This document shows positions 13,071 through 22,100 of a stretch of 64,000 nt of DNA, piece by piece. Position 1 is the stretch's first letter, and each line of letters begins with the position of its first letter. The stretch is taken from positions 17,509,127-17,573,126 of the forward strand of contig CM038467.1 in the NCBI GenBank assembly GCA_021464415.1, given 5' to 3'. The notes beneath the pieces were generated by a model. It had not been told where the DNA came from. It saw only the letters and a list, made by a program, of their open reading frames with translations, and made no database searches. The stretch comes from Lonicera japonica. Its lineage: Eukaryota; Streptophyta; Magnoliopsida; Dipsacales; Caprifoliaceae. A program made the position numbers and the translations under genes.

Positions 13071-14145
13071 TCCCTTTACTGTATAGGTGAAAAAAACGAG
13101 TGGGAATATTAATAATATAGTTAATTGATCAACTATATACTAATAAGTTAATTAATATTTTTTAATAAAACCCATTAAAAATTCTTTAAAGGTGCATTTG
13201 GAATATGGATTTGAAAGAATATTTAAACATGAGATTTGAATTTGGAATCTCAAATCTAAATATTTTGTTTGGTGTAAAATTATGATTTGAAATTTGCAAA
13301 TAATAAGATTTGATACTTATTTTAAATTCATAATTTTCAAATCTTAGTATGTGTGTTACTTCCAGATTTTAATCTCGCAAATTTAAAAAAAAATTATTAT
13401 TTGTTATTATTACGACTATACTTGTAATATTAATTATTATGGCAAGGGATCGTGTGCTGTTCAAACCCAAACCCGACACGCTTATAAACATATCCCAACT
13501 CAGTGCAGATTTTTTTTTAAATCTAAATCCGTCGCGAATTATGTATGTATAAACCCACACCCGTTCCGTGGTAATTATGCTATATTATAAAGAAAAAAAT
13601 ACTATAATAGGGGCGGATCGAGTCAAACATGTTAATTTTGTGTAAACCTGACTTTTGCCACGGTGTCAAAAATAAATGTAACTTGCTAATCAACTAAATA
13701 TAAATTTTAGCGGAATAATATTTATATTTAGAAATCAATTTCCTTATATTTGTTAAGCAAACACAACATTTTAAATTCTTATATTTTCAAATATGTAATT
13801 TTTCAATCTTAAATTTTTGAATTTTAAAGCTAAATTCAATTATATAATTCAAACGCACACTAAAAGAAAATAAGAAATAAATTAAAATGAAAATAGATTT
13901 CGAATAAGAATCTAAATTAAAATGTAATCTAAATTAATACAATTATAAATTCATTTTAATTGATGAATATTCTTCTCAATTTTGAAAAAGATAATATTAT
14001 TAAATAAAATTTTTAAAAAATCTTAAAGTTTAATTCAAATTTATTTTTTTATTATTTCACTAATATACATTAATTATTATTAATACCTATCAAGAATGAG
14101 AAAAAAAAAAAATCATTAAAAAATCGTCCATATATATATATATAT
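10996..14145. other. Intergenic: bHLH 3' UTR, then AT-rich microsatellites
   Basis: The first 400 bases are probably bHLH 3' UTR, with an AATAAA-like signal near 11360. Beyond it I see only low-complexity DNA: (GA)n at about 11578-11600, (TA)n at about 12096-12126, 12351-12366 and 12402-12424, and (ATT)n at about 13028-13070. The candidate MITE at 13190-13860 is listed separately. No convincing gene or RNA was found. Confidence 0.6.
13190..13860. mobile_element. Candidate PIF/Harbinger-like MITE
   Basis: The left end (AGGTGCATTTGG) and the complement of the right end (GTGTGCGTTTGA) are imperfect inverted repeats, 8 of 12 matching. TAA lies on both sides (13187-13189 and 13861-13863), the usual PIF/Harbinger target. 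The middle (about 13446-13670) has a different, GC-richer texture and could be a second nested insertion. Confidence 0.4.
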
Positions 14146-14180
14146 GGAGAGTTTTTTGTATGAGTATGGTTTTTTCTAAA

Positions 14181-14238
14181 CTTATTTTGGTAAATAGGGT
14201 TGTTTTAATCTTATTTAGTCAAATAGGGTTGTTTTGAC
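14181..14238 (+). repeat. Left-end 29-bp-period hairpin repeats of the pararetrovirus
   Basis: Two 18-bp imperfect palindromes (CTTATTTTGGTAAATAGG at 14181 and CTTATTTAGTCAAATAGG at 14210) are spaced 29 bp apart with similar GTTGTTTT spacers. The minus strand at 24441-24395 carries the same pattern with the same period, so the two ends of the insertion are inverted copies. Confidence 0.65.
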
Positions 14239-14240
14239 TA

Positions 14241-14296
14241 GGGACCACGTGGACCACTTGTTGGACCACTTGTCTTATATGAGGGGACCACTTGTA
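14241..14296 (+). repeat. Short GGACCACTTG repeats with a G-box
   Basis: Four copies of a GGACCAC(G/T)TG motif occur within 56 bp. The first forms CACGTG at about 14246-14251, a G-box type site. They lie between the end repeats and the stop codon of ORF C. Function unknown. Confidence 0.5.
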
Positions 14297-14366
14297 ATTA
14301 CAAGTTTTTACCCTGGACTATCTTAGATTAATTTATTCTATCCTTATTGTTTTTAAAATAAGGAAT

Positions 14367-15194
14367 CTAGTCTGACCACCAGTCTGTTTCGTCTAAACCT
14401 GGTGAATTTCTGTCTGTATAAAAATTATCAGACGGGTCTTCTGCTGGTGAATCACTATCTGGTTCACTCGGAGTTCTTGGGGGAGTAGGAGGTCTAAGAA
14501 TTTCACTCCAACTCAATCCGTATGGACACTGATGAAGCTGTGAGGCTGCTAGTGGTTTCCACGGAAAGTCTATTAGGTCTAAGGCTTCTAGCCTATAGTT
14601 TGGGATATTCCAATTAATATCGTATACAATATCTCTTATGGGGGTTAAGATATTGTTTTCTATATACGAGTCTAATTCTGCGTCTCCGTAATTGGATAAT
14701 AACTGTCTATAAGCACGTAGATTATACGTACTGGCTGTCTCTATAAATCTAAAACGTCTTATTCCTCCGTTTTCACGTAGGAATTCTGCAGTCTCTGCAA
14801 GTCTCCTTCTTTGCACAAATTTTAATTTTTCTAAAGTTTCTTGCAGTACACGACTAAGATCGTGGATTCCTCCACAAACGTCTACTTGAGCGTTGTCTCT
14901 TCCTTGAGGAAGGTCTCTTCGAGGATTATTTACTTCCTCTTCGTCTATATCTTGTACTAACGCTTGGATATAATTATCTGTAGCGTTTTCTAAGTCTGGG
15001 AGTTTCCTTATTTCTCTAGACACCCACTTGCAAACGTGGTGTATATAAGGAAAAGTTCCTCCGGATCTGAAATGTGCTTTACGCACTAGTCTTTGGTCTT
15101 CTGGATTAATTAGACCCCACCTTAATATAGGCTGGGTACTTCTAATATCTGTCTGATTTACGAAATTTTCGTAATCTCTGTCTATATTGCTCAT
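14367..15194 (-). CDS. Pararetrovirus ORF C, 275-aa protein of unknown function
   Basis: An uninterrupted 275-aa frame and the first long ORF downstream of the viral leader. The N-terminal 90 residues are mixed charged and aromatic (RKAHFRSGGTFPYIHHVCKW). The middle is arginine/leucine-rich and probably helical (about 100-190). The last 50 residues are a Pro-Thr-Pro linker and an acidic tail ending ETDWWSD. I do not recognise a family. By position it matches ORF1 of badna- and tungroviruses, whose roles are poorly known; a transactivator-like or silencing-suppressor protein is possible but unproved. The start at 15194 is the only ATG close behind the shunt-type stem. Confidence 0.7.
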   Translation of the reverse strand: MSNIDRDYENFVNQTDIRSTQPILRWGLINPEDQRLVRKAHFRSGGTFPYIHHVCKWVSREIRKLPDLENATDNYIQALVQDIDEEEVNNPRRDLPQGRDNAQVDVCGGIHDLSRVLQETLEKLKFVQRRRLAETAEFLRENGGIRRFRFIETASTYNLRAYRQLLSNYGDAELDSYIENNILTPIRDIVYDINWNIPNYRLEALDLIDFPWKPLAASQLHQCPYGLSWSEILRPPTPPRTPSEPDSDSPAEDPSDNFYTDRNSPGLDETDWWSD

Positions 15195-15231
15195 AAATTA
15201 ATTATGTGCTGATTTTCTATGTCTTAAATAT

Positions 15232-15242
15232 TTAGCTAGCAA
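15232..15242 (-). other. 3' arm of the leader stem
   Basis: Minus-strand TTGCTAGCTAA, partner of the arm at 15670-15660. The ORF C start codon follows 37 nt downstream, where shunting ribosomes would land. Confidence 0.6.
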
Positions 15243-15616
15243 TAAGTACTCGCAAGTAATTTAAACAATGATATACCTGAATAAGATGTCTGGTCCACCT
15301 TGCTTCCGATCGCTTTTCTTGCCTTCTTCTTCCGTCTAAAGTCTGTTCTATCGCTTCTGCGTTTATTCTCGCTATTCATCCACCTTTGAAGGATCGGTCG
15401 TTCGTTTCCTGCCTACGCCTTTATCGCCTAACGCACCCTTGCTCACGGCTTCACGGCTACGGCACCTGCCAGCAACAACCCAAAACCGGCCACTCACCAG
15501 TCTTGTATGAATTAGAGAGAAGGTTTTCTAAACCCGCCAAGAGATAAGTCTAGCTTTTGGAAAAATACAACAGAACTCGGAGATCAATGGAAGTTGTACT
15601 GAAGGAGAAACATAAT

Positions 15617-15622
15617 TTTATT
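15617..15622 (-). terminator. Viral poly(A) signal
   Basis: Minus-strand AATAAA, about 115 nt downstream of the predicted start. In caulimovirids the signal lies just after the promoter and is used on the second pass around the circular genome. Confidence 0.6.
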
Positions 15623-15659
15623 CAAGTAAAATTATTATTACAAACTACTTGCTTTCCTT

Positions 15660-15670
15660 TTGCTAACTAA
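15660..15670 (-). other. 5' arm of the leader stem
   Basis: Minus-strand TTAGTTAGCAA, complementary over 11 pairs (one G-U) to TTGCTAGCTAA at 15242-15232. The paired arms would enclose 417 nt of leader. Confidence 0.6.
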
Positions 15671-15678
15671 GGGAAGCT

Positions 15679-15690
15679 TTACTCACTCAT
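15679..15690 (-). other. Three-codon leader ORF (shunt donor type)
   Basis: Minus-strand ATGAGTGAGTAA, the first AUG after the predicted transcript start. It encodes Met-Ser-Glu. Caulimovirid leaders that use ribosomal shunting carry a 2-10-codon ORF ending a few nucleotides before the leader stem; here the stop codon ends 8 nt before the stem. Confidence 0.7.
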
Positions 15691-15758
15691 ACTCTCTAGA
15701 ATTGAAAACTCTAAGCTGAGAATGGAAAAACTCGTACTTACAAATGAAAACTCCTTCT

Positions 15759-15769
15759 CCTTATATAGG
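15759..15769 (-). promoter_or_regulatory. TATA box of the viral promoter
   Basis: Minus-strand CCTATATAAGG, a strong TATA element; transcription would start about 30 nt downstream, near 15733. It stands about 400 nt after the polyprotein stop codon. Confidence 0.75.
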
Positions 15770-16162
15770 GAGGATACAAATTTACAAACCGGCTACCGGC
15801 TGCTAAAAGCAAGAGTAAATAAAAGGACAGGCCCCACAGCTTTAGACGCACAAGGCGAATAGTGAGTGAAGGGAGCTTGCCGACACCTCTAGACAGCTAA
15901 AGCTTTACATATAATTATACAAACTGATACAAACACAATTGATTGCAAACAATAATGCACCTCGGGTACTGCTTCTGTGGCCCCATCGACAAGTGCAGGT
16001 TCTGTACTGCAATCAGCTTTTACAATTTGGAGAGAAAAAAAAGCAACTTTACATTACAAAACAATTTTATACAGTAATATAAGATTCGTCTGGTCTGTTA
16101 AAAAAAACGTCATTGCTTACGTTTCTGCATAAGCTTCTGTTGCTACCGTCTTCTTTCTGTTG

Positions 16163-19100
16163 CTAGCCGTCAGCTGTTACCTTGATGTAATCAGTTGGGC
16201 TGGGAATTCTGCTAGCAACGTCTAGTTGGTAGGTCTGGATGGAGCCTCTAATGGTACTCCAGTATTCTTCTATGTTGGCAATGTTGGAGGTAGTGGTAGG
16301 TATTATTACCTCCGTGCCTTTAGTCTGTCCTCTGGTCATCCTTCCTCCAAAGGTTTCTTGCGCTTGGATGATTAGGTCTTCTTCGTGGCACACTGTGTAC
16401 CATTTTTCTTCACTTAAAAGTTCGTCCATAATCTTTAGGATACCCAAAGATCTGTTGACTTTTAATGCTGAAGGATTTTGTTTTCCTTCAATGGGCTCGA
16501 GTTCTGCTGAACAGAGTCCTTCTATGTCTGAGCATGGTTCTTCTGAGAACCGGATTAGCTGGAATCCTCCAATTTCATGGTTGAATCCTGCTTCTGGACC
16601 AATAGAATAGCTTCTCAAATAAAGGGGAAGGTATTCTTTGACCGTCTCAACGTAATTGGCTATCTTTTCGCCAAAACAATCTGCGTCTGTGGTTTCCTGT
16701 ATAAAAATCTGGCCAATGAGTCCTTGGCTAGCCAAGAGTTCTACAGGAATGTCTGTTTTTCCCCAAATATTTATTTGAGGTATATCTTCACAGTACCCCT
16801 TCATAAACGATGCATGCCCTGGAATCGTTCTGTTGAAGAGATAATTGCCGATTTCCTTTAAGGTTTCAGCAATGTCTAGGTTCAATGCGTCTAGGTCCAT
16901 TGTTTCATTATTTTCTACCGCTCGCTCTTTTCTTAACGGGGTAAGAAGATTGATGAAGAACCTCTTTTTCTCATAAACAAGATCTTTTATCTTGTTTTCT
17001 TTTGGTGGCACTATTTGACCTGTGGCTCTAGCATAGGTCATTTCTTGGGGTCTAGGAGCTTCTATCAAGTTCCTGGGAGGAGCTGGATTTATCTGGGAGA
17101 TAGCTATCCATTGCATCCTCATGAATCTGGCTGTAGCAACCAAATTCTGTCTAAACTCTATTTTGAGGTTGTTGGAATGATTCCACCATAGAGCGTCTAT
17201 TAGGGTGAGAGTTTCTTTAGTAAATTCTCTCCTGAATTTGACTAAATCTGGAAACCTCTGGTCTGGTCTGTATTCGGGGAAAAACATTCCTCCGATTATC
17301 TTATTTTGTCTACAAATTTCTTCACTCCTTCTTCCTGGGGGAATGAGAATTTCATCTAGAGTTTCGAGGATGGGTCTAGGCATCTTTGGCTTGCTTCTTT
17401 CCTGAGTCTGAGGGTCATATGCCCCTTGTAGATATCTGGCGACCTCTACCTGGTCTATAAATCTGGTCTTTCTGCTGGAGCTTCCTCCTGCTTCCATTGG
17501 TCTAGTCTGCTTGTCTGTTGATATCATAAAACAAATTATTAGATTTTCGGCAAATACAGATTCTCTTGAAATAATATCAGGAATTGTATTCTTTTTCCCT
17601 TTTATATGAATTATACTGAAATCATAATCACTAAGAGATTGTTGCCATCTAATTAGTCTATTAGTCTTTGATCTATTAAGATTTAGATCTCTAAATCCGA
17701 CAGCATAGCTGGAGTCTGTATATACTGTAAAGTGTTTTGGCCTCAGAAAGAGCATATATTTTTCTATTGCTCTTACTATGGCGAGAACTTCTTTCTCGTG
17801 GGTTGTGTATCTTGTTTCGGGATCAGTAAATGTCCCTGAGCTATATTTACACAATTTCTTTTTCTTTGTCTGATAGTCTAAAGCATAGTAGATTGCACCC
17901 CATTGCTTATCTGAAGCATCAGTTTCTACTATGAAGATGTCTTCTGCATTGGGCATCTCTAATCCAGGGATATTTTTGACTTCTTCTTTTAATTTAGTCA
18001 TTATATCCATGTCGTCTTTTGTCCAATTAAATGGATTAGTCTTTTCTGTTCCTTTTAATTTAGCGGTGAAGCTTCTCCTTTTTCCGGCTAAATCTCTAAG
18101 GTAGTCTGTGGCACAATTAAGCAACCCAAGGAAGCTTTGTAATTGTTTTCTGTCAACGATTCTATCTGGGAAGTCTAAAATCTTTCTAGTAATATGGTCT
18201 AGAGGAGATACCTTTCCATTTGTAATATGGACTCCTATGAAATCTATTTCTTCTTGAAATAGCAGCATCTTTTTATGAGAGATAATAATACCGTGATTAT
18301 CGAATTCGGCTATTATTATTCTAAGATGTTCTATATGGTCTTCTTCTGTATGACTTGCAACTAGTACATCATCAATATATACTAGGCAAAAATCTGAATA
18401 CTTTCTGAAAATGCCGTCTATTCTTCTCTGAAAGACTTGTGGGGCATTTTTGTATCCAAATGGCATTACTAGCCACTCATACTTTCCTTGTGGTACGCTA
18501 AAAGCTGTCCACGGTATAGAGTCTGGGTGCATTTTGATTTGCCAGAAACCTGACTTACAATCAAATTTGCTAAATATCTTTCTATTTTCGATAAGACTAA
18601 TAAGATTATTCTTATCTGGTATTTTGTATGAATCAAACTCACAATTCTTATTGAGAGCTTTATAGTCTAATACCATTCGTCTTTTTCCTCTTTTCTTTTC
18701 TGATTCGTTTTCAACATAAAAGGCAAGGCTATTATGTCTACTAATGCTTTCTTGAATCATTCCACCCTTGAGTAGACTATCTATCTCTGTTTGGAATTCT
18801 TCTCTATCTCTCTGGGAATATCCTTTTTTATAGGTTCCTCCATTTATGGTGGCGTCTGGGTTTATGGGTATGATTTGGCAATATGCTTTGTCTTTTTCCC
18901 ATTTTTCTATAGGATTTTCTCCAGTGGTAGGAATTGCTAATTCCTTTATCTTATCCTTTTCTACGTCTAAGGATCTGATGTCTATTTTCTTTCTCTTTCT
19001 CATCTCTTGGATAGCCAAGAGCTGATGTCTAGTCTGATTAACAATTTCTTGTTGAATTAATGTTATCTGTTTATAACATTTTTTGTCTGGACAAGTGCAT

Positions 19101-22100
19101 TTGTTTTTAAGAGGGGCTGTAATTTCCTCTATTTCACCACACTTAGCTGTAGAACTCTGAAGGGGTCTCCATGCAGGTTTTACTTGCATGAGGTTTGATG
19201 CTCTATCCTTAGATATAAGCAGAGTCTGAGTATCAAATTCGCGGATATGAGATAATTTTATTTTATCATCATATTGAGAAAATGGTTGATACTTTCTAAG
19301 GAAATCATTTCCGATTAAAAGATTTCCGATGAATTTACAAGGAGGATCCATGACATAAAATTCATGGGTAAATTCATTGTCTCCTATTTGGAAATAAATA
19401 GGTATGGTCTGTAATGGTAATTCAAAGTAATCACCATTAGCAACTCGTCCGGAGATAAGCTGTTCGCCAGGTCTATAATACTCTTCTGGAAAGGCATTTG
19501 CCTTACAGATACTGGCAGTACAACCGGTATCCATTAATGCAGAGAGTAGTCTGGGATAATCTGGGTTAAGAACCTTTACTTCAATAAGGCTCATGAAACT
19601 TTCTTTAGTTGAAACTCTCAGATTATTTTGTTCTTTGATTTCAATTCCCTTTAGAGGTTTTGGAATATCAGGGATAGTCTGTGAAGGCTTCTCGTCCATC
19701 TTTCTTTTTCCCTCTTTAATCTTTCTGAGTCTGTTTGTATCAATTTCTTGATAGTATTTATCTATGTCTAAGTCTAGTATGTGATCATACTTATTTTCGT
19801 ACATAGTACGAAATTCATGTCTCCAACAGTCTTCATGGTAATGAAGTTTGCATATAATGCATACCATGAATAACTCAAGTGATATCATTGTAAAACAATA
19901 ATCACAAGTAAAGTCTGCAGGGCTACATTTCATTTCGAATTTACACCTATGGCTTGGATTCGTATAGCACTGTGGTATTCTAACCATTCTTTCTGGTTGG
20001 GAAGGTCGCCATACATCTGTTAAACTACAGCAGTAAATGGCTTCTTCATAGTCTAGATAAATAGCTTCGTCTAATGTTTCATTATCATCGATAGTGGTGA
20101 CGACGAAACATTCTTTGAATTCTTCTTCTTCTTCTTCGGAAGAAGGTTCACTATCTGACTCAGTTGTATACGCACTATATACACTGGCATTGTCATCTAT
20201 CTCGAAATCTGATAATTCGATATTATAGATGAGGTCTAAGTCTTGTGTGTCAGCTTGGGTAAGCATGACTTCTACTAGTCTAACACTAGGTTTTATCTCT
20301 TTATTCTCTCTTTGAGAACAGCTCCTGGCAAAATGTCCAGTCTTACCACACACCCAACATTCATTCCTTGAATTATTGGTTGTTGGTTTTCTATCTTCGC
20401 CCTTTCTATAATTAGGCACTTTCTTTCTGGAGTCTGAATTCTTTTTGAAATATCTCCTTCTAGGAAATAATTTCTTTCTCTTCTTTGGATTTCGAAAGCT
20501 AGTCGATTTTCTGAATTTATATTTTTTATTATTAGGGTCTGTATTAATCGTAGCTTTAAAAGTCTGTTTCCAATGCTTCTTCTTATGGCCTTTGGAAGAA
20601 CTTCTTCCACATCCCCATTGGATAGGTGCTATGTCTCTTTCATCTTTGATTGAAGGCATGTTTTTAAACGTCTCCTTAATCAAAGCGTCTTGTGCTTTTT
20701 CGCGTCTTTTTGTGATAATATAATCTTTGGCAAAATTTATTCTTTCACCAAGAGTATCTTCTTTAGTATTATTAACTCCAGGCCACTTTCTATATTCGTT
20801 AATAAGAAGGTGTCCAATAGCTGGGAGTTTTCTAAAATACTCGTCTTTAAGAGTTGTAGTGAACTCTTTTATCTGATAATACAACGTTTCATAGTTATTA
20901 CTATATTCGTTGATTTTGTCTAAACTGCATATACTAAGTAATGATAACTTAGTTTTTGCTACGTCTACTTCTGATTCTTGGGCAAGGTGACTAGCACCAA
21001 TAAATTCAGCTGTAAAGAGTTGTACATAACCATTTACAGTTCTTTGATTTCTTGTCTCATTAAATCTTGCTAGCTTGGCTATACTAGCTTCGTCTGTTGC
21101 TGTTCTTAAACTATCTAAATAGTTTTTTGTAATTCCTTTTAGGGATTGTTCAGCATATCTCCTACATGATTCTGCATCCCAACTTTCGTTAGACGCAAAG
21201 CACATGTGCATCTGATCTTGCCATTCTTTTAAGGCATTCTTTCTATCTTGTACATTATCCAAATTTAGGTAGATACCTACTGGATTGATGGCTACTGAAG
21301 CCATATTTTTTGTACTTTGAAAGTCTATGGCTGTCGTGGGTAATCCTTTGACATAGTCTGGTTTAGTCTTAATAATACTGTCACTATAAATAGGGATATT
21401 TATAGCAGCAGGAGTCTCAAATAGATTAAACCTACTTCTAGAGGTTTCTCCTATTTTAGCATTGTCTCCTCCTGGGATTGCCGTAGCAACTGAAAACACT
21501 TGCTGTTCTTCATCTTTTTCTTTAAGTCTTAATTTTCTTAGGAGTTCTTTCGTGTTCTGAGAATTTCTTAAGTCTTTTATAACCTCACTAGATATCATCA
21601 TATTATATCTAGTTGATTTGCTTTTATCAAGATTCTTTTTGTATGTGTCTCTTTCTTGGTCTGTTAGGTCATGTCCAAAGTTTTGGATTCTGGCTTTCTC
21701 ATACAAAATATCATGATTGTCTATAGAATTTCTGGGTCTATAGTCTGGAGCATGTTGTAATATTCTAGCAGTGCTAGTAGTACTACATTCTCCTTCTGAA
21801 GGATCATCCAACGTGGAATCTCCCATGTTTCTAAATCTTGATTCCTCAGTTCTAATGTTCTTTGCTTTGAACTTAGGAGGAGCAAACTGTATATTAATAT
21901 TGCCTGTGATATTATCTTGAGCAATATATAAAGGCTCATTCTGTACAGCCTTTGTCTCTTGGAATTCTGGCAACTGCCAGAGAGTCTTAGCGTGTTCTCT
22001 CATAGGTCCAGTATTTCTAATACTGTACGTATTATTAAAGTCTGAAGTATTTGTTCTAACAAGGATTTGTTCATTAACTCTTCCTTGAGGAATACCTGGT

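Larger units (their letters stand above)
15195..16162 (-). promoter_or_regulatory. Viral intergenic region: 35S-type promoter and leader
   Basis: Nearly a kilobase without long ORFs between the polyprotein stop and ORF C. On the minus strand it holds a TATA box, then a short ORF, a poly(A) signal about 115 nt beyond the expected start, and complementary stem arms enclosing some 417 nt. This is the general order of the pregenomic RNA leader in caulimovirids. Placing the poly(A) signal behind the start gives a terminally redundant RNA. Confidence 0.75.

Noticed and set aside
15195..15300. A primer binding site at the end of the viral leader
   Set aside because: Looked for TGGTATCA on the minus strand and found none; the only good site is 24272-24261.
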